A DNA stretch of 19,311 bases from assembly GCA_003524745.1 (NCBI GenBank), contig DQGN01000024.1, forward strand, positions 1-19,311, in the 5' to 3' direction. Position 1 is the stretch's first letter; the number at the start of each line of letters is the position of its first letter. The notes beneath the pieces are model-generated. The model did not search any database. It was given only the letters and a program-made list of their open reading frames with translations, and had not been told where the DNA came from. Made by a program: the position numbers and the translations under genes. Positions 9,817-16,967 of the stretch are shown here, piece by piece. This DNA comes from Patescibacteria group bacterium (lineage in GTDB: Bacteria > Patescibacteriota > Kazan-3B-28 > UBA10110).

Positions 9817-9823
9817 ATCAGTG
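9817..9823 (-). promoter_or_regulatory. Start-site heptamer CACTGAT at P2 (possible operator)
   Basis: CACTGAT begins exactly 8 nt after the P2 -10 hexamer, on top of or next to the expected transcription start. With the following bases it forms the small palindrome CACT-GAT-AGTG. The same heptamer stands at the same 8-nt distance after the -10 of P1 (10175-10181). Confidence 0.45.
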
Positions 9824-9831
9824 TCGCCGTT

Positions 9832-9860
9832 ATTTTAATCTACTATTGGGATAATGTCAA
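9832..9860 (-). promoter_or_regulatory. Promoter P2 for the 207-aa gene
   Basis: TTGACA (9855-9860) and TAAAAT (9832-9837) on the minus strand are 17 nt apart. They match the consensus 6 of 6 and 5 of 6. The promoter begins 23 nt beyond the terminator of the micropeptide unit, so the 207-aa gene has an independent start. The 5' UTR would be about 65 nt. Confidence 0.82.
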
Positions 9861-9882
9861 TAATTATTCGCTCCCAGTCAAC

Positions 9883-9905
9883 AAAAAAGGGGCACTTAGT
9901 GCCCC
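9883..9905 (-). terminator. Strong intrinsic terminator of the micropeptide unit
   Basis: On the minus strand GGGGCAC and GTGCCCC form a perfect 7-bp GC-rich stem (9899-9905 with 9889-9895) around a 3-nt loop. TTTTTTGTTG follows directly. It lies 58 nt after the second micropeptide stop and just before promoter P2, so the peptides and the 207-aa gene are separate transcripts unless there is read-through. Confidence 0.9.
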
Positions 9906-9963
9906 CGGGTATCTTTGCAATGATTGAGTGCCAATGTAAACTGATCGAACTTCATTCAGCTCA

Positions 9964-10020
9964 TCAGCCTGAACCGGTACCCGCTCCTTCGCAAAGATAC
10001 ATAATGTTTCCGCCGCTCAT
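9964..10020 (-). CDS. Micropeptide B, 18 aa (GGNI-YLCE family)
   Basis: ATG at 10020 to TGA at 9964 encodes MSGGNIMYLCEGAGTGSG. AAGGAGG (10029-10035) stands exactly 8 nt before the ATG. It is paralogous to micropeptide A: both read M-x-GGNI-(M)-YLCE, followed by seven residues with GS as the fifth and sixth. The DNA also aligns through the Shine-Dalgarno region, with a synonymous GGC/GGT change and a single in-frame 3-nt insertion (the extra Met codon), which suggests coding constraint. The product could be a RiPP precursor, a secreted signal or a regulatory peptide, and sequence alone does not decide. An in-frame ATG at 10089 with a weaker AGGT could give a 41-aa form with a leader. Micropeptide A cannot have one, so the short form is preferred. 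Confidence 0.72.
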   Translation of the reverse strand: MSGGNIMYLCEGAGTGSG

Positions 10021-10103
10021 GGTAGTTTCCTCCTTGAACGGTTTGCGATAGCTTGCCGCGATGGTGTCTCTTGTGGTCTTTAGCCACATGCTGACCTGGC
10101 AAT

Positions 10104-10157
10104 TCAGGGAGATCCTAGGCAGCTCGCTTCGCAAAGATAAATGTTTCCACCCATCAT
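10104..10157 (-). CDS. Micropeptide A, 17 aa (GGNI-YLCE family)
   Basis: ATG at 10157 to TGA at 10104 encodes MMGGNIYLCEASCLGSP. GGAGGT (10166-10171) stands 8 nt before the ATG. An in-frame TAA at 10164-10166 closes the frame upstream, so the peptide cannot be longer, and the only ambiguity is which of the two adjacent ATGs is used. It has two cysteines (residues 9 and 13), while paralogue B has one. GGNI and YLCE are identical in the two. The 83-nt gap between the genes has no terminator, so they are probably cotranscribed from P1 as an RNA of about 300 nt. Function is unknown. The double glycine near the N-terminus, the conserved Cys-Glu and the variable tail would fit a modified or processed peptide, but no modification enzyme is recognisable nearby. 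Confidence 0.72.
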   Translation of the reverse strand: MMGGNIYLCEASCLGSP

Positions 10158-10174
10158 AGTGTTTTACCTCCATG

Positions 10175-10181
10175 ATCAGTG
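10175..10181 (-). promoter_or_regulatory. Start-site heptamer CACTGAT at P1 (possible operator)
   Basis: CACTGAT begins 8 nt after the P1 -10 hexamer, the same sequence and spacing as at P2 (9817-9823). Here it sits in the 9-bp palindrome ATCA-C-TGAT, immediately before the micropeptide A Shine-Dalgarno sequence. Confidence 0.45.
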
Positions 10182-10189
10182 ATAGTTTT

Positions 10190-10198
10190 ATTATAACA
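10190..10198 (-). promoter_or_regulatory. Promoter P1 (extended -10) for the micropeptides
   Basis: TGTTATAAT on the minus strand is a perfect TATAAT with the TGn extension that can replace a -35 element. No good -35 is present at 16-18 nt. The predicted start lies about 25 nt before the first ATG. Confidence 0.7.
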
Positions 10199-10212
10199 AA
10201 ATGATAAGGTTA

Positions 10213-10343
10213 CCCCTCGACTTCGCTCGGGGAGTAATTTTGATTAAATCAATAATCCCCTCCTAACCTCCCCTTGGCAGGGGAGGAACTCACTCGCCCA
10301 GCTTTTCCGGCTTAATACCTGACACTTGATACCTGACACTTGA
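10213..10343. repeat. Repeat-filled gap downstream of uvrA (palindromic copy C and a direct repeat)
   Basis: From the uvrA end: a tandem direct repeat of about 14 bp, twice reading (T)ACCTGACACTTGAT (about 10316-10343). Next is a GC-rich palindromic repeat with CCTCCCC (10267-10273) pairing with GGGGAGG (10280-10286). Last is an imperfect CCCC...GGGG hairpin around CTTCGC (10213-10232). None has a T-run on the minus strand, but together they could block read-through into the micropeptide unit. No ORF was recognised here. Confidence 0.65.
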
Positions 10344-10345
10344 TA

Positions 10346-13183
10346 CTATCCTAAAACTTTCTTCAGGTATTGGCCGGTGTAGCTCGATTTCACTTTGGCG
10401 ATCTCTTCGGGAGTACCGATCGCCACAATTGCTCCGCCTTTATCCCCGCCCTCCGGACCTAAATCGATAATCCAATCCATGGTTTTGATGACATCCATAT
10501 TGTGTTCGATCACCAAAACCGTATTGCCTTTATCGACTAATTTATTTAAGACTACCAGTAATCGCTTGATATCATCAAAATGGAGGCCAGTCGTGGGCTC
10601 ATCCAAGACATACAAGGTTTTGCCGGTTCCCCGGCGCGCTAATTCCGATGCTAATTTGATCCGTTGGGCTTCTCCACCCGAAAGCTGGGTGGCCGGTTGC
10701 CCTAACTTAACGTAACCTAATCCAACTTCTTGCAAAACTTGCAGTTTATTTTGAATGGTGGGAATATTGTGGAAAAATTCTAACGCTTCTACTACTGTCA
10801 TTTCCAGAACATCGGCAATATTGCGTTCGTTGTAATAAATTTCTAATACTTCTTTGTTGTAGCGCTTGCCCTTACACACATCGCAAGTCATGTAAACATC
10901 GGGGAGGAAATGCATTTCGATCTTAATCACTCCATCGCCGGCGCAATTCTCGCAGCGGCCGCCTTTGACATTAAAACTAAATCGGCCGGGATTATATCCT
11001 CTAATTTTAGCTTCGGGCAATTTGGCAAATAAATCCCTAATATCAGTAAACACGCCGGTGTAAGTGGCAGGATTACTGCGGGGGCTCCGCCCGATCGGCG
11101 ACTGATCAATAGCGATGATTTTATCTAAGTAATCAATGCCTTCGATCGATCTATGCTTGCCGACCTGCTGCCTGGCGCCGTGCAAAACATTGGCTAATTT
11201 TTTGGCTAAAATTTCATTGATTAAAGTTGATTTACCGGAACCGGATAAACCGGTTACGCCCACAAATAACCCCAAGGGAATTTCGACATCAATATTCTGC
11301 AAATTAAATTCTTCCGCCCCCTTGATCAAGATTTTCTTGCCATTGCCTAACCGGCGCGTGGAAGGAATAGCGATGCTTTGTTTGCCTGACAAATATTGCC
11401 CCGTCAACGATTTAGGATCGCGCTTGATCTCGCTGGGTGTGCCGATGGCCACCACTTCGCCGCCAAATTCTCCCGCTCCCGGCCCCATATCCACGACATA
11501 ATCGGCCGCGAGAATCGTTTCGGCATCATGTTCTACCACAATCACCGTATTGCCCAAATCGCGCAGCTCTTTAAGGGATTTAATCAATTTATTGTTATCG
11601 TGCTGATGCAAGCCAATCGAGGGTTCATCTAAAATATAGATCACTCCGGAGAGACCGGAACCAATTTGGGTAGCCAAACGAATGCGCTGGGCTTCTCCGC
11701 CCGAAAGCGTAGTCGCGCTGCGATTAAGAGTGAGATAATTTAAACCAACTCGCTCCAAAAATTTTACGCGTTCCTTTAATTCTTTTAAAATTTGGTGCGC
11801 GATAAAAGCTTCTTGTTCGTTTAGTTTAAGTTGATCAAAAAACGCTACCATTTCTTCCACCGATTTAGCCGCCAACGCCACAATACTTTGATCGCCCACG
11901 GTGACAGAGGCCGATTCCGGACGCAAGCGCCCGCCGTTACACATGGAACAAATCCGCTCCACCATCGTCTTTTCAATATCCGCCCGAATAAAATCGGAAT
12001 CGGTTTCGCGGTAACGGCGCATTAGATTAGGCACCACGCCTTCAAATTTCATAACATATTCGTTCATCCGCCCATGCACATTGCGCGATTGGATAATGAT
12101 TTCTTCATCACCCGTACCATAGAGCAAAGCTTGCCAGGCTTTTTGCGAGAATTTTTCTACCGGCTGATTTAATTTAAACCCATACTTTTTTCCTACTGCT
12201 TCTAAAATTTTTTGCATCCAGCCGGTCTGGCTACTCATACTAAATCCGCCGGCGCGCAGAGCCCCTTCCTCTAAAGAAAGTTTTTTATTGGGAGCGAGTA
12301 GCTCCGGATCGATCTCTCTCGTAATCCCGAGGCCCGTACAGGCCGGACACGCCCCTTTGGGATTGTTGAAAGAAAAACTGCGGGGTTCTAACTCGGGAAT
12401 ATTTACTCCGCACTTAGGACAGGCTAAATTCTCGGAAAAAAACCAATCTTTATCGTTGTCTAAATCCCAAATAATAACGGTGCCATCGCTCAAGCGCAGG
12501 GCTGATTCCAGCGATTGGGTTAACCGGCTCCGATTGGTGGTGAGGCCCGCTTGAGCTAATTCCAACCGATCGACGACTGCTTCGATGGTGTGTTTTTGGG
12601 TTTTGACTAACTCGATTTTAGTATCTAAATCCACCATCTTGCCATCAATCCGTGCCCGCACAAAACCAGCTTTTTTAATTAGCTGCAAGGTTTCTTTGCC
12701 TTCGCCTTTTTTATCGGCAGTTAGCCCCGCCAAAATAGCGAATTTATCCACCGGTAATTTCTGCACTTGTTCGACAATTTGATCGACCGATTGTTTGGCG
12801 ACCACCGCCCCGCATTTATAGCAATGCGGGATACCGATTCGGGCATACAGGAGCCGCAAATAATCATAAATTTCCGTGATGGTGCCGACGGTAGAACGCG
12901 GATTAGACGAAGATGATTTTTGATCAATGGAAATGGCGGGAGACAGGCCTCTAATGCTTTCGACATTAGGCTTTTCCATCACGCCCAAAAACTGCCGAGC
13001 ATAAGCGGATAACGATTCGACATAGCGGCGCTGGCCTTCGGCATAGATCGTATCAAAAGCCAGCGAGCTTTTGCCCGATCCAGATAAACCCGTGATGATG
13101 ACGAGCTGATTTCGGGGCAACTTAACATCTACCCCTTTTAGATTGTGTTCACACGCCCCCTTGACTTCAATAAAATCGAACAT
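10346..13183 (-). CDS. uvrA: UvrABC excinuclease subunit A
   Basis: UvrA is the ABC-type ATPase that scans DNA for bulky lesions and loads UvrB. Two nucleotide-binding modules are complete. The first has Walker A GLSGSGKSS at residues 32-40, and a second GLSGSGKST follows in the C-terminal half. Two ABC signatures (LSGGEAQRI) and two Walker B/D-loop segments (YILDEPSIGLH, YVLDEPTTGLH) are present. The zinc modules appear as CPKCG...CPAC and CENCAGDG...CDVCKG. The 945-aa length is typical and no insertion is seen. The ATG at 13183 has only a weak AGAGAG ahead of it. The gene starts 34 nt after the pilin-like gene stops, so it may be cotranscribed with it, although a possible TATACT also lies in that gap. 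Confidence 0.97.
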   Translation of the reverse strand: MFDFIEVKGACEHNLKGVDVKLPRNQLVIITGLSGSGKSSLAFDTIYAEGQRRYVESLSAYARQFLGVMEKPNVESIRGLSPAISIDQKSSSSNPRSTVGTITEIYDYLRLLYARIGIPHCYKCGAVVAKQSVDQIVEQVQKLPVDKFAILAGLTADKKGEGKETLQLIKKAGFVRARIDGKMVDLDTKIELVKTQKHTIEAVVDRLELAQAGLTTNRSRLTQSLESALRLSDGTVIIWDLDNDKDWFFSENLACPKCGVNIPELEPRSFSFNNPKGACPACTGLGITREIDPELLAPNKKLSLEEGALRAGGFSMSSQTGWMQKILEAVGKKYGFKLNQPVEKFSQKAWQALLYGTGDEEIIIQSRNVHGRMNEYVMKFEGVVPNLMRRYRETDSDFIRADIEKTMVERICSMCNGGRLRPESASVTVGDQSIVALAAKSVEEMVAFFDQLKLNEQEAFIAHQILKELKERVKFLERVGLNYLTLNRSATTLSGGEAQRIRLATQIGSGLSGVIYILDEPSIGLHQHDNNKLIKSLKELRDLGNTVIVVEHDAETILAADYVVDMGPGAGEFGGEVVAIGTPSEIKRDPKSLTGQYLSGKQSIAIPSTRRLGNGKKILIKGAEEFNLQNIDVEIPLGLFVGVTGLSGSGKSTLINEILAKKLANVLHGARQQVGKHRSIEGIDYLDKIIAIDQSPIGRSPRSNPATYTGVFTDIRDLFAKLPEAKIRGYNPGRFSFNVKGGRCENCAGDGVIKIEMHFLPDVYMTCDVCKGKRYNKEVLEIYYNERNIADVLEMTVVEALEFFHNIPTIQNKLQVLQEVGLGYVKLGQPATQLSGGEAQRIKLASELARRGTGKTLYVLDEPTTGLHFDDIKRLLVVLNKLVDKGNTVLVIEHNMDVIKTMDWIIDLGPEGGDKGGAIVAIGTPEEIAKVKSSYTGQYLKKVLG

Positions 13184-13217
13184 CTCTCTAAGTTAGAGTA
13201 TAGTGTTGGGCGGATAA

Positions 13218-13673
13218 TCAGAAAATAATACCAGGACCTACGGGATCCTCGCCGGGGGTATAATAATGATTGTCTGGCGGTGAACCGGTGGGAATATTAT
13301 TAGACCCAAATAAACTATTTAATTCTGCCAGTAACCACCGCGCCAGCATAAATAGAATAACTCCGCTAATAGCGGCTATGATCATTTCTTTGGCCACGCC
13401 TGATTGTTTGCCTCCGCCTAAATCAAAAGCATAGACAACACCGGCCACAATAATTACTACTACTGCTAATACCCCTACCAATATCGGGAGACTCGTGCTG
13501 AAAATATTTGCTATTTGCTGCTCCAAGTTACTGCCATCAGCCGGTTGAGCAAAGGACGATTTAGTACTAATCAGATTTACCACAACATCCACTACTACCA
13601 GGGAGAACATCACTAATTTAACCCACAAACCCACCAATTTTGCGGTTGCTTGCTGTTGGGGCTTCGTTTTCAT
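13218..13673 (-). CDS. Small membrane protein, VirB2/TrbC pilin-like
   Basis: This 151-aa protein (start MKTKPQQQATAK) has three hydrophobic segments: about residues 14-36, which could serve as a signal or anchor and ends near SSFAQPADG, then about 61-85 (LPILVGVLAVVVIIVAGVVYAF), and about 95-115 (MIIAAISGVILFMLARWLL). A short hydrophilic loop (DLGGGKQSG) separates the last two. This two-helix hairpin after a signal-like segment is the plan of T4SS major pilins of the VirB2/TrbC type, which polymerise into the pilus. The assignment rests on topology and wording of the helices, not a database match. A strong promoter (13681-13709) lies 7 nt before the ATG, so the mRNA is probably leaderless. 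The longer upstream frame to 13850 is overlapped by topA and rejected. The gene sits between topA and uvrA, away from the T4SS-type ATPase. Confidence 0.75.
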   Translation of the reverse strand: MKTKPQQQATAKLVGLWVKLVMFSLVVVDVVVNLISTKSSFAQPADGSNLEQQIANIFSTSLPILVGVLAVVVIIVAGVVYAFDLGGGKQSGVAKEMIIAAISGVILFMLARWLLAELNSLFGSNNIPTGSPPDNHYYTPGEDPVGPGIIF

Positions 13674-13680
13674 ATTAGAG

Positions 13681-13709
13681 ATTATACCCGAAATATTAGG
13701 GTTTTTCAA
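13681..13709 (-). promoter_or_regulatory. Promoter of the pilin-like gene, predicted leaderless mRNA
   Basis: TTGAAA (13704-13709) and TATAAT (13681-13686) on the minus strand are 17 nt apart. The ATG at 13673 begins 7 nt after TATAAT, so transcription should start at or beside the A of the start codon. The promoter lies in the 41-bp gap after the topA stop. Confidence 0.82.
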
Positions 13710-13714
13710 CCACT

Positions 13715-15940
13715 TTAGGTTATATCCTTGTCCACAAAGCCACATTTCTGGCAAACCGGGGCACCGCCCTTGGCTTTGACTAACGCCATGGGGCCTTGGC
13801 AAGTCGGGCAAACTTTGTCTGTGGGTTGGTTCCAACTGGCAAAATCGCACTTCGGATAATTGCTGCAGCCATAAAATACCCGCCCGCGCTTAGTCCGCCG
13901 TTCGACAATTTTACCGGTTCCGCAAGTAGGACAAGACAGGCCCATGTCGCCGGAAGGCTGACCTAAGTTTTGGATATGCTTGCATTTGGGATAATTACTG
14001 CAGCCTAAAAATTCGCCATAGCGGCTTTTGCGCTTGACCATCGGGCTGCCGCATTTTTCGCAGACGACATCCGTGGGTTCCGCCGGAGCTTTGGGCGTAG
14101 CTGCGTTGTCTTCTAATGGTTGGGTATGTTTACACTCCGGGAAATTAGCGCAAGCGAGGAATTTACCAAATTTCCCGCGCTTAATGACCATGGGGCCTTG
14201 GCATTCGCTACAAATCTCATTGGTAGCTTCGCCAGTATTTTGCTTTTCCAAATTCGCCTCCTTGTTCTTTAATAATTCGGCAAAGGGATGATAAAAATCT
14301 TCCACAATTTTTTGCCAAGCAACTTTACCATCTGCCACATCATCTAATTTATCTTCCATGGTAGCAGTAAATTTAGTGTCCACAATATCAGGGAAATGTT
14401 TCACCAAAAAATCATTCACCAAAATGCCGGTTTCCTGCGGGTAGAGATATTTCTTTTCTCTTTTGACATAACCTCTCGTAGTAATGGTAGTCAAAGTTGG
14501 GGCATAGGTAGACGGCCGGCCAATACCTAATTTTTCTAAAGCCTTCACTAACGCCGGTTCTGTGTAGCGTTCGGAAGGCTCGGTAAATTTTTGTTCCGTC
14601 ATTACTTCCCGCGGGACAACCGTCAGACCTTCCTCTAATTTAGGCACGACCGATTCGGTGATGGGATTCTTTGATAAGGCAGCCAGAAAGCCTTTGAATT
14701 CGATAGTAACGCCCTGAATAGTTAAGATCTTGTCTCCGGAAGTTATGGCGATATTAGTTTGCCCCAGTTGGGCTGGCGCCATTTGCGAGGCGACTGTTCG
14801 CTCCCAAATTAATTGGTACAATTTCTTTTGATCAGGATTCAAATAAGCAGCCACTTCTTTTGGAGTATGGGTTGCCGGCATAGTCGGGCGGATAGCTTCG
14901 TGGGCTTCTTGAGCAGATTTATTTTTGCTTTTATAGCGCGGGATGGTGGCTGGCACATATTCCTGCCCATAAGTCTGCCCGATAAAATCTCTCATTTCTT
15001 GAATCACCCGCGGAGAAATGTACACCGAATCCGTACGCATGTAGGTGATCAAACCAGTATGCTGGCCTTTGCCTAAACTTACCCCTTCGTATAATTGCTG
15101 GGCTAACATCATCGTCTTTTTCACACTAAAGCCAAATCGCGTACCGGCTTGTTGTTGCAAGGTCGAGGTAGTCAATGGTTCATTAGGGAATCTTTCTTTG
15201 TGGACGAAATTAATCTGGCTGATCCGAGCTGGGTTGAGCTCAAGTTCGTGTTTAACCTTGGCAGCCTCGGCACTATTATCGATCGCAACTGGCTTTCCGC
15301 CGATGCTCACCAAATCGGCTAATAAATGGTCTTGCTTAGCCTCGTAATCAACTTTGACTTTCCAGTATTCTTGGGGAGTGAATTTTTCGATCTCGCGTTC
15401 TCTTTCTACGATCAACCGCACAGCCACAGACTGTACCCGACCAGCGGATAGTCCCCGAAATAGTTTCTTCCACAGCAGCGGGGACAATTTGTAGCCCACT
15501 AACCGATCCAACACGCGCCGAGCTTGTTGGGCATCTACTAAATTTTGATCCAAGTGGCGGGGTGAGGCGATAGCTGCTTGCACCGCTTCGGTCGTGATTT
15601 CATGAAAAACTATTCTGGGAGTAGCTACCGGGTCAATTCCCAAAGCTTGGGTAATATGCCACGCGATCGCTTCTCCTTCTCTATCCTCGTCAGTAGCTAA
15701 AATGATCTGGGGATACTCGGCGTATAAATTCTTTAATTTAGTAACGATCTTACGGCTGGCCGTAGGAATCACATATTCGGGAATAAAGTTGTGTTCCGTG
15801 TCCACGCCCAACTTGGCTTTGGGCAAATCCCGGAGATGCCCCATGGAAGCTTCTACTACATATTTGTTGCCCAAAATCTGCTTGATAGTTTTAGCTTTGG
15901 TGGGTGATTCTACAATGACTAATTGCGCTGTTTTCGCCAT
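13715..15940 (-). CDS. topA: DNA topoisomerase I (type IA) with four C-terminal zinc-finger modules
   Basis: TopA relaxes negative supercoils by passing one strand through a transient break. The N-terminal Toprim domain is clear (LVIVESPTKAKTI; ATDEDREGEAIAWH with the DxDxE metal ligands). The catalytic tyrosine lies in GLITYMRTDS at about residue 298. The C-terminal third carries zinc-binding repeats: CSECQGPM...CANFPEC, CEKCGSPM...CSNYPKC, CPTCGTGK...CSNYPKC, and a shorter CPTCQGPM...CQKCG. The 741-aa length is within the family range. The start ATG at 15940 has no good Shine-Dalgarno sequence. The inverted-repeat element at 15947-16048 begins 7 bp upstream, so the promoter must lie within or beyond it (for example TATGAT near 15995). 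Confidence 0.97.
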   Translation of the reverse strand: MAKTAQLVIVESPTKAKTIKQILGNKYVVEASMGHLRDLPKAKLGVDTEHNFIPEYVIPTASRKIVTKLKNLYAEYPQIILATDEDREGEAIAWHITQALGIDPVATPRIVFHEITTEAVQAAIASPRHLDQNLVDAQQARRVLDRLVGYKLSPLLWKKLFRGLSAGRVQSVAVRLIVEREREIEKFTPQEYWKVKVDYEAKQDHLLADLVSIGGKPVAIDNSAEAAKVKHELELNPARISQINFVHKERFPNEPLTTSTLQQQAGTRFGFSVKKTMMLAQQLYEGVSLGKGQHTGLITYMRTDSVYISPRVIQEMRDFIGQTYGQEYVPATIPRYKSKNKSAQEAHEAIRPTMPATHTPKEVAAYLNPDQKKLYQLIWERTVASQMAPAQLGQTNIAITSGDKILTIQGVTIEFKGFLAALSKNPITESVVPKLEEGLTVVPREVMTEQKFTEPSERYTEPALVKALEKLGIGRPSTYAPTLTTITTRGYVKREKKYLYPQETGILVNDFLVKHFPDIVDTKFTATMEDKLDDVADGKVAWQKIVEDFYHPFAELLKNKEANLEKQNTGEATNEICSECQGPMVIKRGKFGKFLACANFPECKHTQPLEDNAATPKAPAEPTDVVCEKCGSPMVKRKSRYGEFLGCSNYPKCKHIQNLGQPSGDMGLSCPTCGTGKIVERRTKRGRVFYGCSNYPKCDFASWNQPTDKVCPTCQGPMALVKAKGGAPVCQKCGFVDKDIT

Positions 15941-15946
15941 AATTTT

Positions 15947-16048
15947 ACCCCGTTAGAAATTCCTGTTAAGTGATAAATTGTGTGGCAAATAAATCATAGT
16001 GTTTGTTAATCCCGTTAATGCTATTAGATACATTATTTCTAACGGGGT
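15947..16048. mobile_element. MITE-like element, copy 1 (TIR ACCCCGTTAGAAAT)
   Basis: A perfect 14-bp terminal inverted repeat (15947-15960 and 16035-16048) bounds a 102-bp AT-rich element without an ORF. It fills almost the whole gap between the dprA stop and the topA start. An internal CCCGTTA at about 16011 echoes the terminus. A second element with the same TIR core lies at 18102-18182. No clear target-site duplication is visible. Confidence 0.65.
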
Positions 16049-16058
16049 GAACTAAATC

Positions 16059-16928
16059 TTAACAACTAAACTTGCCTGGGGTGGCAGATTTAACAAGCCC
16101 CTTGATTTCCATCAGGGTCAGTGTACTACTGATTTCGGCAGTGTCAAGCTGTGTCTGTCCAATCATCTCGTTTACCGACAAGGCTGACGGGCTACTTTTT
16201 AATATATTTATAATGAGCCGTTCTGGTTCTGTTAAATCTAACGGCATCTTAACTTGGGCCCCAATGGGGACAAGATTAAGGTCAGTAAGAATATCCTCTG
16301 CCCCGGTAATAAACTTGGCTCCGTCTTTGAGTAGTTGATTGCTGCCAGTTGCTTGCGGGATAAAAATATTACCAGCCACCGCCCAAACCTCGCGGTTATA
16401 ATCGAGAGCTAAATCAGCTGTGATTAGGGCCCCGCTTTTGGCCCCCGCCTCTACCACCAAGACGCCCGCACTCAACCCGGCGATAATACGATTGCGCGCC
16501 GGGAAATGATGCTTTAGGGGCGGGGTGCCTTCGGGATATTCGGAAACTACCGCCCCGCCTGCAGTAATAATTTGTTCGGCTAATTGCCAATTGCTGCTGG
16601 GGTAAAAGCTATCGCGGTCTAATCCCGAACCGATTACAGCAATAGCACCATGGGGAGATTTGGCGGCTTCTGTCAGAGCGATGGTATCGATGCCATAAGC
16701 TAACCCGGAAATAATGGTTAACTGCTGCGATAGCTGGCTCGACAAAAAGTTGGCCGTGCGCATACCGTATTCGCTGGGCTTGCGCGAACCGACAATAGCA
16801 ACAGCCAGCCGTTTGAAGACGGCTAAATCTCCGCGCACAAATAATTGCGGCGGCGGATCGGCGATTTCTTTTAAGGCGCTGGGATAATCGGGATGCGCGA
16901 AATCTATTTGCTGAATTTGATTTGACAT
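16059..16928 (-). CDS. dprA: DNA-processing protein DprA
   Basis: DprA binds incoming single-stranded DNA during transformation and loads RecA. The Rossmann-like core is complete: VAIVGSRKPSEYG (about 42-54), ISGLAYGIDTIAL, AVIGSGLD, VVSEYPEGTPPLKHHFPARNRIIAGLS, and VVEAGAKSGALITADLALD. A C-terminal winged helix follows (LSVNEMIGQTQLDTAEISSTLTLMEIKGLV), as in many DprA proteins. The 289-aa length is normal for forms without the N-terminal SAM domain. The ATG at 16928 has no Shine-Dalgarno sequence. It is divergent from the AI-2E permease with only 39 bp between start codons. The topA gene lies downstream beyond a MITE-like element, and the dprA-topA order suggests an old operon later split by the element. 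Confidence 0.95.
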   Translation of the reverse strand: MSNQIQQIDFAHPDYPSALKEIADPPPQLFVRGDLAVFKRLAVAIVGSRKPSEYGMRTANFLSSQLSQQLTIISGLAYGIDTIALTEAAKSPHGAIAVIGSGLDRDSFYPSSNWQLAEQIITAGGAVVSEYPEGTPPLKHHFPARNRIIAGLSAGVLVVEAGAKSGALITADLALDYNREVWAVAGNIFIPQATGSNQLLKDGAKFITGAEDILTDLNLVPIGAQVKMPLDLTEPERLIINILKSSPSALSVNEMIGQTQLDTAEISSTLTLMEIKGLVKSATPGKFSC

Positions 16929-16967
16929 ATTTAAAATTTTATTTTTGTCAATAATGTTTGTATAATA

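Noticed and set aside
9854..10051. A 65-aa plus-strand ORF antisense to the micropeptides
   Set aside because: It reads through the terminator hairpin and promoter P2, has no Shine-Dalgarno sequence, and is explained as a shadow frame.
9964..10089. A 41-aa version of micropeptide B beginning at an internal ATG, which would look like a leader plus core
   Set aside because: The upstream AGGT is weak compared with AAGGAGG before the 18-aa start, and paralogue A is closed by an in-frame stop just upstream of its own ATG. It is kept as an alternative only.
9964..10173. A 69-aa minus-strand ORF covering the whole micropeptide region
   Set aside because: Its ATG at 10173 overlaps the Shine-Dalgarno sequence of micropeptide A and it has no ribosome-binding site of its own. 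Only its last 18 codons match the paralogous peptide, so the two short ORFs explain the region better.
10316..10343. Direct repeat near the uvrA end as a CRISPR-like array
   Set aside because: There are only two adjacent copies of about 14 bp without spacers, and no cas genes in the window.
13674..13850. N-terminal extension of the pilin-like protein to a 210-aa ORF
   Set aside because: The extension overlaps the end of topA in another frame, and the promoter at 13681-13709 lies after it. The ATG at 13673 is directly downstream of TATAAT.
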